Virus record (IMG/VR): IMGVR_UViG_3300017971_000261
Span: 1 to 64,000 of that record
Source: a virus
Reading direction: 5' to 3' (one strand)
DNA: 64,000 nt
Below, piece after piece: positions 14,536-23,340 of the stretch. Made by a program: the position numbers and the translations under genes. Below the pieces are notes generated by a model. The model saw only the letters and a list, made by a program, of their open reading frames with translations. It was not told the origin of the DNA and ran no database searches. Every line of letters begins with the position of its first letter. Within the stretch, counting starts at the first letter, position 1.

Positions 14536-16527
14536 CTATGGTTCAAATGTCAGCTCCACCTGGTGTTCGGCGGATGTCTGTCCTGTGCTTGCTATGAATT
14601 GGATGTTGTACGTTACAGATGCATCTGGAACCGTGACTACGATTGACATGTATCTTAGATGACCGCCCCATTCCTTCTTGTAACCACTGAAGGAGAAACC
14701 CGGTGTGATTCCACCAGGAATGGTATCTAGGCCAGCAATCTGTATTCTATCTATCGCAGACTGCATACATTTAGCCAGCAAGGTTATGGTTATTTTCTTA
14801 CCGGCCTTACCTCGGTATGTGGCTTTACCTTCTTCTGCGTTATAGTAATCAGGAGATGGTATTGCTCCGTAGAACAGTTTAACCACAGGTACAATGGTTG
14901 GTTTTGAAGATGAATCAAATCTATCACTTCCAAGCTGTTGTTCATCTGAGTCACTGACGCCGTCACCATCACTATCGGTAATCTCTCCGGGTATCTGCTG
15001 GATTTTGGCTCCCCATGCGACTTGTCTAATACGCCAACAAAACTGGTCATCGCCGGTTGTCTCGTAATCTATACCGTTTCTGGTGAGCGTGCCCGTTTGG
15101 AAGAAACCCTTCTCAGGAATCCACATGTTCACTGCTTGGCCGATGCCGACGTATCCAGACAGTCCCCACTTCCCGAATATGTTGGTTTCGGTATCGACAC
15201 TGAAGTGGTAAGCAACCGTTGTATCGTGACGATCCCCATTGCCATGCCAGATGTCTATATCTGTATTTGGGTCTGTCTTGTCTACAATGACAGAACCGGC
15301 CTGTAAGTGTGGACCTGAGTTAGTCCAGGACGCAGGATGAGTAAAATGACCGTTTGCCAAGGTTAGCCACACATCAGGCCCATAGTATGTAACGTAGTTC
15401 CTGGTATACGCAGGGGAATACATGGGACCCCATTCTGGGTTCATGTTTACTTGTTCCCAGTACTGGAAGGTTTTCCGGTCGTTCGGATTGAAGTTGTTAA
15501 TCCATTTCTCGACCGTGGCTGCTTTGGCAGGGAACGCCTCGCCGTAGATCCTAAGAGCATCGATCATTGCTTGGTTGTTTGGATCATTTACAGGCGGCAC
15601 ATTGAAGTATGACCATATGGCCCAGCCTTTGATTGCTTTCTGAATTTCTGCCTTCAGATGCTGCACCTTCGTGACATAACGTCCTTCTTTTTCAAGTCCG
15701 TCCGCAAAAATGTAAGCCTTGATTAGGACTTCTGGCATGAATGATTTGGTGAGCCAGAAACGCCCAGGCCCTTCAGTCCCACGAGCGAAGCAAGGATAAC
15801 CAGATTTGTCGGAACCATCGTTGAACCAATACTCTGCTCCCCAACCGCCTTCACCTTGAGCATCAGCGTTGATTCGCTGAAGATCACAAACATATTGTGC
15901 GTTGTAGAAAACGCTGTCCAGATAATCGTTTGGTTCGTAGATCTTGCCAGATTTGCTTGGCCCTGCTTGTGCAAGCATCTCTGGATTTCGATCTACCGCC
16001 TCCCAGAAAGCAATCTGAAAATGGACCACTCTCAACAGTGCGGCATCGTTACCAGTTGGCATCAGATTGGATGGGTAGTAATTGGGAAAACCGTGTGATT
16101 TCAGGGCCTCTTTGTATCCCTCTGATTCGTCTATACCCCATTGGCTATCTTTGAGAACATGATAAGGAAAAGCTTGTGGAACACCACCACCGTTGGGAAT
16201 TGGCCCACGTCCGGTTGGCCCATACGGATAGAACTCTCCGTCTTCGTCGTACACGTCTTTGAACTCAATGATGGTATCCGCCAACCACTTTGCTGATTTG
16301 AAGAACTTGATCTTATCACTATCCCCGTCGGGGAGAGCCTCTGCTAGTCTTAGTTGGTAATAACCGCACAGCTGAGATATGCCGTCAAAGCAGGATAGAT
16401 TCCGAAATTGCTCTTGATAGTTGGCATGACCGGCCCGCCCGGTAACGGAAAGACCATGGCGATTCGACACATACGAACACTTTGCCGCAAGCACAGGCTC
16501 TCGTATGACAACATCACGGCTAGCCAA
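14536..16527 (-). CDS. Large secreted-type enzyme, N-terminus missing
   Basis: Up to 663 residues. From FDGISQLCGYYQLRLAEALP onward it has a helical body rich in Trp/Tyr (WLADTIIEF, AEYWFNDGSD), like alpha/alpha-barrel glycan-active enzymes, then a calcium-type repeat DSDGDGVSDSDEQQLGSD and a C-terminal Ig-like domain. It is probably a carbohydrate-active or fibre-associated enzyme; the family is not identified. There is no signal peptide. The first about 45 residues lie antisense to the Walker A region of the AAA gene and look non-native, and the only start for the full frame is a TTG. The true 5' end appears to be lost at a junction near 16400. Confidence 0.7.
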   Translation of the reverse strand: MASRDVVIREPVLAAKCSYVSNRHGLSVTGRAGHANYQEQFRNLSCFDGISQLCGYYQLRLAEALPDGDSDKIKFFKSAKWLADTIIEFKDVYDEDGEFYPYGPTGRGPIPNGGGVPQAFPYHVLKDSQWGIDESEGYKEALKSHGFPNYYPSNLMPTGNDAALLRVVHFQIAFWEAVDRNPEMLAQAGPSKSGKIYEPNDYLDSVFYNAQYVCDLQRINADAQGEGGWGAEYWFNDGSDKSGYPCFARGTEGPGRFWLTKSFMPEVLIKAYIFADGLEKEGRYVTKVQHLKAEIQKAIKGWAIWSYFNVPPVNDPNNQAMIDALRIYGEAFPAKAATVEKWINNFNPNDRKTFQYWEQVNMNPEWGPMYSPAYTRNYVTYYGPDVWLTLANGHFTHPASWTNSGPHLQAGSVIVDKTDPNTDIDIWHGNGDRHDTTVAYHFSVDTETNIFGKWGLSGYVGIGQAVNMWIPEKGFFQTGTLTRNGIDYETTGDDQFCWRIRQVAWGAKIQQIPGEITDSDGDGVSDSDEQQLGSDRFDSSSKPTIVPVVKLFYGAIPSPDYYNAEEGKATYRGKAGKKITITLLAKCMQSAIDRIQIAGLDTIPGGITPGFSFSGYKKEWGGHLRYMSIVVTVPDASVTYNIQFIASTGQTSAEHQVELTFEP

Positions 16528-17127
16528 CTTGATGGAGCCTACAAAGAAGGAACGCTCTCTGATATCTTCAACAAGGCAAACGTCATCTTTTTCGACGACA
16601 TAGATATCTCTTTCTTCATGCGGAAAAGAGACGGTGATGCTAGGATGTGCTGTTCAATATTGGCTGCTATGGATGGCGTAAATGCTGGCAAGCATTCGGT
16701 GAGAATCTTCACTACCAATGAAGAAATCAAATGCATCGATGACGCTTTTCTCCGGCCCGGTAGAATCGATCGCATTTTCGATGTCGGGCCTCCGAGCCGC
16801 GAAATGAGAGGCGAATTGATACGAACGCGATGGAGTGAAGAAATCCTTGCAAACGTAGCAGTTGACAAAATGGTCGACAGGACTGAAGATTGGAGCTTTG
16901 CTCAACTGGAAGCACTTAAGGGTGCTCTCGTTATCAATTGTCTGCTGACGGATCTCGGTTGGGATTTGGACGCCGCCATTAACGAAGTTAACTCACGTGA
17001 CATTCCTTCTCAACAGAAGACAAAAGCCGGTTTTGCTGCAATTACTGAGAAAACAGTAGCAGCAAACGCACCCGTTCTAGTGAATGGGAAACGTCAGATC
17101 GGTTTCTCTTCAGAATGGGACGACTAA
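16408..17127 (+). CDS. AAA ATPase, N-terminally truncated
   Basis: 239 residues. Walker A GPPGNGKT is only ten residues from the first codon (a TTG); Walker B is VIFFDDID, with a sensor-1 Asn in FTTNEE and an arginine-finger/box VII region FLRPGRIDRIF, as in the BCS1/FtsH-like AAA branch. Such proteins normally have 100-200 residues before Walker A; here a stop codon at 16396 closes the frame. The gene is head to head with, and overlaps, the 14536-16527 gene. It converges with the RNR gene with a 4-base overlap at the stops. The role is probably remodelling of a protein complex; the substrate is unknown. Confidence 0.85.
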   Translation: MLLIVGMTGPPGNGKTMAIRHIRTLCRKHRLSYDNITASQLDGAYKEGTLSDIFNKANVIFFDDIDISFFMRKRDGDARMCCSILAAMDGVNAGKHSVRIFTTNEEIKCIDDAFLRPGRIDRIFDVGPPSREMRGELIRTRWSEEILANVAVDKMVDRTEDWSFAQLEALKGALVINCLLTDLGWDLDAAINEVNSRDIPSQQKTKAGFAAITEKTVAANAPVLVNGKRQIGFSSEWDD

Positions 17128-19478
17128 CTACAACTGGACATCGCGCATCTCGGACAAACCAAACAACTGCCTCCCGGGACCATTTTGGTTACGATGTCTT
17201 CTTCCGCGCACTTGGGACACACCTTGTCACCTGATATCTCTTGGAGATCTTCTAGTGAGAGATACTTGGTTCTAAATATACGTCCAACAGCCTTACTGAA
17301 AGATGTGATGAACAGATTGGAAGCGTCTATCTGCTCTACAATAAATCTGGGATGGATGCCATGCCTCAACTCTAGGCTAAATCTACGGGTTTCGTAATTG
17401 ATTCTGCGCCATGCTTCCTCAGTGGTTGGATCGACCTTTCCTTCGTCTTCAAGGATTCCCTCAATCTTGTCGGCCAAGATGTTGTCAACTATTGTGTTGC
17501 CATCCTTATCCTCTATTGAGTAGTGCCTGGAACGCCGTTTAACTACAACCCCTTCGTTTGGAAGTGCTGTCCTGCCGTTCATGGCGAAGACTTCGTATGG
17601 AACATCATTGACCTTGCCGATAATGATATGCCATTCGATTCCCTCTGCGGTAGACCTGAATATGTCGCAGTCCACTCGTTTTGGTCTTTTAAGAGCATTG
17701 TTCCAACCTAGATGTGTAACTTGTTTGCCCTTTGTCATCAAAACCTGTGTAGTCTTGCTTTCGTCCCGATAGATTGTGATTCCCTTACATCCTGACTTCC
17801 ATGCGTACATGTAAGCATTGTAGACATCGTCCATCGTGGCTGAATTTGGCATGTTCACCGTCTTAGAAATACCAGAATCAACGAACTTTTGGAAAGCGGC
17901 TTGCATGTCAATGTGCTGTTGCCACGTTACCTCCCTCCCCTGTTTTTCAGGATCTACTGCACACCGGAAGTAACGCTTATCAGCCTTGGGATGCGGCATC
18001 TCATACTTGCCCGTATTATCATAGCGGTAGATGACGGGAGAGAAGATGGGCTCAATCGAGCTACTGCATCCAGCCAAGAGACTAATAGAACCTGTTGGCG
18101 CGATAGTAAGAAGAGTTACGTTTCGTCTGTGATCAAGTTCGTCATGCTGGCATGATTTTGGTGTACCTTTCTCTTTAGCAAGTTGAACAGAGCATTTATG
18201 CGCTTCTGTATAGAAGAAGTCCATCAGACGCTGAGCAAGCTCAAGAGAGGTGTCGCTTCCGTAAGCGATTCTCAAGGAAAGCAATAGATCGGCGAACCCC
18301 ATAACACCCAGACCAATAGGACGATTGTCCTGGGCCCATGATGCGAAATCATCGGTTGGAAAGACGTTGGCGTCGATGATGTTGTCCAAGAACCGCACGG
18401 CCGTCCAAATGGCATCACGCAGGTTGTCCCAGTCCAGATCACGAGATGATGGGTTGTAGAACTTCGACACATCAGTCGAACCGAGATCGCAACATGCCAG
18501 CTCAGGAAGGGGCATTTCACCGCATGGGTTGCAACAGTCTATCGTTTGTCCGCTGTATCTGTAAGGTGTCTTTTCGTTTATGCGATCTTTGAAAAGAAGA
18601 CCGGGATCTCCGTTTCGCCATGCATTCTCAACGATGTGAGCAAACAGATCTTTCGCTTTGATAGTGTCGTAAACCTTTCCGTTGAAAACAAGATCGATTG
18701 TACCATCTTCTTCTACGGCTTGCATGAATTCGTCTGTTACCAGAACAGAAAGGTTGAAATTGTGCATGAACTTATCAAGAATGACCTTTAGCTGGTCGCT
18801 TTGGTTGCTAAGAAAGTCATCATATTGCGAGAAGATGTCCTCACGTAGCATCGTCTTAAGAGCACGTTCTGACTGTTTGCACTGTATGAATTTGATGATG
18901 TCAGGATGATCGTGTCGCATCGTTGCAAGCATTGCCATTCCACGAAAGCCTGATTGGGTAATGCTCGTCATGACCTCAGAGATCATTCTCATATGCTCGA
19001 TTGGGCCGCACGCTTTGGCATGCGTTGAACCGAATACAGGATCGCCTTCCGGTCGTATGTTGGATATATTGACTCCAGCACCGCCTCCTTGGCGTGCAAT
19101 ATCCCCAAAGGCCTCGATGTTCCTCACCATGGCTTTCCATGAATCTTCTGGGCTTTTGGCAACGAAGCAGGCTAGCAAACCGCGTGATTTGGTGTTGGTT
19201 CCAGAATTTACGAGACAAGGGCTGTTTGGCAAGAACTTCAATGAATGGATCAGGTCGAATGCCTTCTGTTTGTATTCCTTGGTGTCATCAGGGCATACAT
19301 GATTAACCACCCTCCAACACATTTTGATCCAGTCTTCCGCTGGGTTCCCATCCGCGTCCTTCATGTAATAACGTTTCTGACATATTGATTCCGCCATCTG
19401 GCTCAGGTGACCGTTGCTGCTTTCTTCCATCTCCATTCCCTTCTTGGTGTGTTTGATTTTCTTTTTGGCACGACTCAT
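17124..19478 (-). CDS. nrdJ: Class II (adenosylcobalamin-dependent) ribonucleotide reductase
   Basis: 784 residues. It reduces ribonucleotides to deoxyribonucleotides for phage DNA synthesis. Visible are the N-terminal active-site Cys in LLACFVAKSP, the GGGAGVNISNIRP loop, the NPCGE motif with the radical Cys (CCNPCGEMPL), the LTIAPTGSISLLAGCSS segment of class II enzymes, and a C-terminal CPKCAEED...CPRCAMSSC zinc/redox tail. No NrdB subunit is nearby, in line with class II. It may depend on host cobalamin. The ATG at 19478 has a weak AAAGGG upstream, and the roughly 200-base leader is strongly structured (19513-19680). Confidence 0.95.
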   Translation of the reverse strand: MSRAKKKIKHTKKGMEMEESSNGHLSQMAESICQKRYYMKDADGNPAEDWIKMCWRVVNHVCPDDTKEYKQKAFDLIHSLKFLPNSPCLVNSGTNTKSRGLLACFVAKSPEDSWKAMVRNIEAFGDIARQGGGAGVNISNIRPEGDPVFGSTHAKACGPIEHMRMISEVMTSITQSGFRGMAMLATMRHDHPDIIKFIQCKQSERALKTMLREDIFSQYDDFLSNQSDQLKVILDKFMHNFNLSVLVTDEFMQAVEEDGTIDLVFNGKVYDTIKAKDLFAHIVENAWRNGDPGLLFKDRINEKTPYRYSGQTIDCCNPCGEMPLPELACCDLGSTDVSKFYNPSSRDLDWDNLRDAIWTAVRFLDNIIDANVFPTDDFASWAQDNRPIGLGVMGFADLLLSLRIAYGSDTSLELAQRLMDFFYTEAHKCSVQLAKEKGTPKSCQHDELDHRRNVTLLTIAPTGSISLLAGCSSSIEPIFSPVIYRYDNTGKYEMPHPKADKRYFRCAVDPEKQGREVTWQQHIDMQAAFQKFVDSGISKTVNMPNSATMDDVYNAYMYAWKSGCKGITIYRDESKTTQVLMTKGKQVTHLGWNNALKRPKRVDCDIFRSTAEGIEWHIIIGKVNDVPYEVFAMNGRTALPNEGVVVKRRSRHYSIEDKDGNTIVDNILADKIEGILEDEGKVDPTTEEAWRRINYETRRFSLELRHGIHPRFIVEQIDASNLFITSFSKAVGRIFRTKYLSLEDLQEISGDKVCPKCAEEDIVTKMVPGGSCLVCPRCAMSSCS

Positions 19479-19512
19479 CTATACGTCCCTTTCCTGACCG
19501 CATCTTCCAGTT

Positions 19513-19680
19513 TTTTGTCGAGCGAAATCAAATTTTGTTAGCCCTTACTACGACAAAAGATATGAGTTCGGCGATTTGGCATCGCGCCTTCTCGTCGTGA
19601 AACTCACTCATAAAGGTAGCGTTAACTAGCCTGCGGGAAGACCTCAAAGGGTCGGCTGGTAGGCTCTAGGAACTAACAAA
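19513..19680. promoter_or_regulatory. Structured RNA element, pseudoknot-capable, between nrdJ and 19734
   Basis: The gap 19479-19733 holds no gene but several perfect inverted repeats. TTTTGTCG 19513-19520 pairs with CGACAAAA 19551-19558. TTTGTTAG 19534-19541 pairs with CTAACAAA 19673-19680. These two pairings interlock, which is pseudoknot topology. Between them are TATGAGT/ACTCATA (19561-19567/19606-19612), GCGAT/ATCGC (19571-19575/19581-19585) and AGCCT/AGGCT (19628-19632/19660-19664). As the minus-strand leader of nrdJ it could be a riboswitch or attenuator; it could also belong to the plus-strand gene. I do not find a cobalamin-box consensus. Confidence 0.6.
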
Positions 19681-19733
19681 TAAGGCAACGGAATTATAGT
19701 GTGTGACGCATCGGAACCAGCTTGGCATTCGGT

Positions 19734-20195
19734 ATGAATCAGGAGAAAATCTCAAACAAGGAACCGTGGCAAATGACACTAGATGAATACCTGTCATCGA
19801 TGCCTGAAACAGCACGAAACCAAACTGTTTCAGCGCGACTTCTAGTGCCCATACGCAACCCAATAGGCCCCCCAAATTGTATCGAAGAAGACCGCAACCA
19901 TCAGTTGGGACATATGCTGAGGCTGAATGATGCTAACGGTGTAGGTCGAGCAATCGTTGTGGTCAAAAACGGTTACATCATTTACGCAGAAGTAGATCCT
20001 AAATTAGAGGGATATGGTTTGATCCATGCGTTGACTAGTGCCTTTGAGTCTGCTGGTGCGACACATGCTTCCATTGGCACTATTGGGGGCGCGAAGGCTG
20101 CCCACCGATGGCAGGTTTACCTTGCTGCACGAAAAGGGAAACAAATCCCGAACCATGTTCTATTGGATTATCCTGAGTTATTCAATCTCATCTAG
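19734..20195 (+). CDS. Hypothetical protein with MTLDEY start motif
   Basis: 153 residues. The start region NKEPWQMTLDEYLSSMPE and the end IPNHVLLDYPEL resemble short motifs common in phage and plasmid proteins processed as parts of large polyvalent proteins. The centre (RAIVVVKNGYIIYAEV then LEGYGLIHALTSAFESAG) could be a diverged GNAT fold; I cannot confirm this. The ATG 19734 is used; a TTG at 19722 is possible. It converges with the 20178-21170 gene, overlapping by 18 bases. It is flanked upstream by the structured element. Confidence 0.65.
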   Translation: MNQEKISNKEPWQMTLDEYLSSMPETARNQTVSARLLVPIRNPIGPPNCIEEDRNHQLGHMLRLNDANGVGRAIVVVKNGYIIYAEVDPKLEGYGLIHALTSAFESAGATHASIGTIGGAKAAHRWQVYLAARKGKQIPNHVLLDYPELFNLI

Positions 20196-21170
20196 AAATT
20201 CAAGATCGTTTTCTAATTTGTCCCGTTGGATCATTATGACGTATTTGACTTTAGAAGCATCATCTTCCGTTATGATCTGCTCACGAATGCTGTCTGGAAA
20301 ATCGAGCTGGATGAACTTCTCTACAGGATCGTAGCCTGTTACTATCAATTCGGTGCCTTCGGTGATCTGTCTACAGTCTGTGGACTTGAAGCAAGATGGT
20401 ATCTTTTCGATGCATTCGTTGTAATAAGAACCGGGGTCGAAGTTAACTGGGCTCTTTGTTTTGACTCTTGGTTTTCTATCGGCATTCTGCTTCCTCCATT
20501 CTTGGATTCGTCGGTTTCGTTCCCTGTTAAGCTTTTCGAATGACTTTCCCCTCTCTTTGATCTCTCTTGGGTCTCTCTCGCCTTTTAGGTAGGCTATTTG
20601 CATTCCCAGAAGATATCGAACTCGTTTGTTCTCAAGTTCTTGGGCCTGTTGCGGGGATAGATCTAAGTTGTGTTTCTTGTTGAAGTTTTCGACATTTGTC
20701 TTGATTTGTGGCGGCGACATAGGCCCTTCAGACGAGTAGTCCTCGAACCACTTTGTTTCTCTTCCGGTGATCGCCATCTCTATCAACATGTCCACCGGAT
20801 TCCAGTTAGGCTTTTGTGTTGTATCTGGCCCCACTTTAGTGTCTTCCATGTTTTGTCCTTTCATTTTGATTACACGATTGTGTCCGATTTCTGAGAGAAT
20901 AGAGTTTGAGATTGATTGGATTTTCGGCAGCTCTCTTTCGAGAGCGTTTGATATACCTGTCCGCTCGTACTCACCAGCCAGAATCCAGAAGCACTCTGTT
21001 CCTAGTATCTCTTTGCCATCACACACAAAAACTGGCGTCTCGTGCTTGTACCCATCGAGATCTATTTCCCTGTATTCAAGGAACTCAGCATCTATAGACG
21101 TAGAACCAAAATCTCGTCTATAGACGATTTTGACAGAATCTCCGCTGTTTAGTCTCCTTCTCTTTGGCAT
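20178..21170 (-). CDS. Hypothetical protein
   Basis: 330 residues, not recognised. The N-terminal about 60 residues are beta-rich (DSVKIVYRRDFGSTSIDAEFLEYREI). The middle has a highly charged helix (ERGKSFEKLNRERNRRIQEW), and the C-terminus an alpha/beta part (GTELIVTGYDPVEKFIQLDF). No signal or membrane segment. It lies 18 bases after the phosphatase-like gene in the same direction, so it is probably co-transcribed. An internal ATG (MEDTKVG) could give a shorter second product. Confidence 0.68.
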   Translation of the reverse strand: MPKRRRLNSGDSVKIVYRRDFGSTSIDAEFLEYREIDLDGYKHETPVFVCDGKEILGTECFWILAGEYERTGISNALERELPKIQSISNSILSEIGHNRVIKMKGQNMEDTKVGPDTTQKPNWNPVDMLIEMAITGRETKWFEDYSSEGPMSPPQIKTNVENFNKKHNLDLSPQQAQELENKRVRYLLGMQIAYLKGERDPREIKERGKSFEKLNRERNRRIQEWRKQNADRKPRVKTKSPVNFDPGSYYNECIEKIPSCFKSTDCRQITEGTELIVTGYDPVEKFIQLDFPDSIREQIITEDDASKVKYVIMIQRDKLENDLEFLDEIE

Positions 21171-21188
21171 ATCGCTTTTGGATTATAG

Positions 21189-22022
21189 CTATGCGGCTGG
21201 TGTCCAGGCATCATCCTGATATGGATCTTCCACATCCAGTTGTTGTCGGATTTGTTCAATTCGTTCCTGTTCGGCAGGATTACCTTCGAAGTATGAACCT
21301 ATAAGGGTTCTCTCTATATCGACTACTCTTGAGTGAGCCATGTGCCCTAATGTGTCTTCTAGTTTCTTGTTCGTCAATTCGCTTATCGCCCTTAGATAAA
21401 CTGCTGGACCTCTATTCATACCATAGGAGCAATGAACATATATGAGACTTTGTTGGTCCGGAGGAAGTTGTGCTTGTGCTCTGATGGTCTCGGCCAACTT
21501 CCCCGCTGCCGCTGTATAGAGATTGTGATATTCGCGGCTAATCTCGTTCAATCGTTCGTCTCGGCTGTTGAAACCTAGACGAGGGGGTTCGGAAAGTGGG
21601 AAGTTATAGCGTTTTGTGACACCTTCAAGAGCTTCGTGGGATTGATCATCTGTCACATTGAACTCTATAACCTCTGGTTTCCGGCCGTAGGTTTGTATGA
21701 ACTTTTGCTTGGCGTCGTCCAGTTCGAGGTTATTTGCTCCCCCTACAAAGACAAACGGGAATTCCGGCGATTGGTATGCTGGGTTATAGATGTCTCCGTC
21801 ATCTGCGATCTGAACCTGAGCACGTGGACGATCCCCTCTTGGGTCATAGAAGGTGTTTGTGCGCGGATCGCTCCCTCTAATTCCCTGGTCTAGTTGATAA
21901 GCTAGTTTTCGTACCCAGTTTACGCGTCTTACTCGCACTTTTGCTCTGATCCGGTCTTTGAGTTTTCTTCTTTTTTGCTCGCCTTTTCCTTCTTTGGTAT
22001 TCGGTGGCGGCATGTTCGACAT
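21189..22022 (-). CDS. Dual-specificity (Cys-based) phosphatase-like protein
   Basis: 277 residues. The signature of Cys-dependent protein phosphatases, HC-x5-R, is present in YVHCSYGMNRGPAVYL, followed by a helix typical of the fold (RAISELTNKKLEDTLGHM). The residue after the Arg is Gly instead of Ser/Thr, an unusual P-loop end. The N-terminal 100 residues are basic then beta-rich (FPFVFVGGANNLEL), where a general-acid Asp would be expected. It may dephosphorylate host or phage proteins or RNA 5' ends; the substrate is unknown. ATG 22022 lacks a clear ribosome site and may be coupled to the overlapping small gene upstream. Confidence 0.72.
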   Translation of the reverse strand: MSNMPPPNTKEGKGEQKRRKLKDRIRAKVRVRRVNWVRKLAYQLDQGIRGSDPRTNTFYDPRGDRPRAQVQIADDGDIYNPAYQSPEFPFVFVGGANNLELDDAKQKFIQTYGRKPEVIEFNVTDDQSHEALEGVTKRYNFPLSEPPRLGFNSRDERLNEISREYHNLYTAAAGKLAETIRAQAQLPPDQQSLIYVHCSYGMNRGPAVYLRAISELTNKKLEDTLGHMAHSRVVDIERTLIGSYFEGNPAEQERIEQIRQQLDVEDPYQDDAWTPAA

Positions 22023-22135
22023 GACACCGATTTCGACGTGGGGGATCGGCGTTCAAACAGATCGCACATGTGTTTGTCTGCTACGTCGATTCCTCGTATT
22101 TCGCAAGTGTTTTTGCATCGTTTGCTTGGCTTCAT
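21929..22135 (-). CDS. Small Cys-rich protein
   Basis: 68 residues with five Cys in the first 42 (KRCKNTCEIRG, HMCDLFERR, CRTCRHR) and a Lys/Glu-rich tail, compatible with a zinc-binding peptide. GAGAAAGG precedes the ATG. It overlaps the start of the phosphatase-like gene by 94 bases in another frame, so it could be spurious; the ribosome site and Cys spacing argue for it. Confidence 0.45.
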   Translation of the reverse strand: MKPSKRCKNTCEIRGIDVADKHMCDLFERRSPTSKSVSCRTCRHRIPKKEKASKKEENSKTGSEQKCE

Positions 22136-22347
22136 GCCTTTCTCCGATCAAACGATCTATAGGACATCTTGTGTCCCTAAGAGTTTAGGGCCATTGTCGT
22201 CTTTCGGATCTCAGGACTTACCCTCTGATTTCTTATACCCAGCCACAGATGACGAACCCTTGCTCATATCCTGTTAGTCTTAGGAACATAAGTTAGCAAA
22301 CATAAACAGATTACGAGCCCCAATGCTTCGAAGGATGACCCTCTGGC

Positions 22348-22376
22348 TTGACAAAGCGGGAAAAGTAGGGTACTTA
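22348..22376 (+). promoter_or_regulatory. Probable promoter
   Basis: TTGACA, 17-bp spacer, TACTTA, about 45 bases before the 22421 gene. The -35 is perfect, the -10 weak (a TATATT lies four bases further). The 22136-22347 stretch before it shows no gene. Confidence 0.5.
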
Positions 22377-22420
22377 TATTCATGGCAGTTCGTCAGTACC
22401 TGTGAATGTGAGGCATTTCC

Positions 22421-22792
22421 ATGACCACCAAGGCAAGAGGAAAAATCTCAATCAAGGCAAAAAGATGTCCGGGTTGCGGCCGATTCTTCTCGAAGAGGCC
22501 GCATGAAGGACCTAAGCGGTTTCAGCAACGCACCTTCTGTAACCGTGAATGTCAACGTAGATTGATGGTCAGAGATCCAGAGAGAATCAAGAAATATCGC
22601 CGCACCATGCGTAACAAGCGTGCGGAGCCCCATGCTGTCACACCAGAGGAAGTTGAGAAAACGATTGCAGAAATCAGGGCGGAGAAGATCGCAGCCGGGC
22701 AGAAGACTATTATGGAGAAGATGAATGACGAACGTTGGCACGCCAGAGTGGTGTCAACCAGGTTCATTCCAAGGTCATTTTTGTCCGGTTAA
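22421..22792 (+). CDS. Single-module zinc-finger protein
   Basis: 123 residues. An N-terminal CxxC-x22-CxxxC module (CPGCGRFFSKRP then TFCNRECQRRL) matches the modules repeated nine times in the protein at 23341. The rest is a charged helix (EEVEKTIAEIRAEKIAAG). It is probably nucleic-acid binding and may be the ancestor or a partner of the multi-module protein. The ATG 22421 follows a weak GTGAGG. Confidence 0.72.
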   Translation: MTTKARGKISIKAKRCPGCGRFFSKRPHEGPKRFQQRTFCNRECQRRLMVRDPERIKKYRRTMRNKRAEPHAVTPEEVEKTIAEIRAEKIAAGQKTIMEKMNDERWHARVVSTRFIPRSFLSG

Positions 22793-22801
22793 GGCACGCC
22801 C

Positions 22802-23233
22802 GTGGAAGCAAACGTCAAAGAGTTCGTACAAAAGCTATCAGAATTGATTGATCTTGCCGAGGCCACTGATGAAATCAAAGAATTCGATCGATTGATGGTT
22901 AAGCTCTGGCGTATGGTGCATAAGGTGTACGTTGCTTGTCTTCATTCGCCATCGGTTTATAACGATGTCAGCATCGAAGATCTTGACAAAATGATTGCTT
23001 TGCTGCAATCTCTTGAGAACAAGCTGAAGGTTAGGCCAGATAGCCTAAAAATGAGTAAGGAGAAGAAAGAGTATTACGACATGGTGATTGCATGCATAAA
23101 GATGAATCGCCTTCTGATTAGACGACGAAAACGTCGCATTCAGAAACTTCCCACAATGCCAATAGATGACCCCAGAACGATAGGCCAGGAACCTGCTGAA
23201 CCTGAGCCTGCTCCCAATCCAATCGGTCGGTAA
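22802..23233 (+). CDS. Hypothetical helical protein
   Basis: 143 residues starting at a GTG nine bases after the preceding stop. Mostly alpha-helical with amphipathic repeats (VKEFVQKLSELIDLAEATDE), a basic patch (RLLIRRRKRRIQKL) and a Pro/Glu tail. Not recognised. It is co-transcribed with the single-module zinc-finger gene. Confidence 0.62.
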   Translation: MEANVKEFVQKLSELIDLAEATDEIKEFDRLMVKLWRMVHKVYVACLHSPSVYNDVSIEDLDKMIALLQSLENKLKVRPDSLKMSKEKKEYYDMVIACIKMNRLLIRRRKRRIQKLPTMPIDDPRTIGQEPAEPEPAPNPIGR

Positions 23234-23250
23234 AATTCAGCCTTATTGGT

Positions 23251-23279
23251 TTGACAAATCCGCTGCCCCGTTGTATACT
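23251..23279 (+). promoter_or_regulatory. Sigma70-type promoter, consensus
   Basis: TTGACA, 17-bp spacer, TATACT, about 62 bases before the nine-module zinc-finger gene. The leader between them holds short repeated TGTCCACT-like words. Confidence 0.85.
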
Positions 23280-23340
23280 TGTCATCCGTAGTCCGTTGCT
23301 GTCTAACGATGTCCACTCGTGTCCACTGTAGTCCAAACGG

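Noticed and set aside
14536-16527. Dockerin assignment for the DSDGDGVSDSDE segment
   Set aside because: Only one calcium-loop repeat is present, whereas a dockerin needs two; it fits a thrombospondin-type or linker repeat better.
19479-19733. Cobalamin riboswitch or tmRNA before nrdJ
   Set aside because: No B12-box or GCCACTG-type core is seen, and no tag frame ending in alanines or tRNA-like ends for tmRNA. Reported only as an unclassified structured element.
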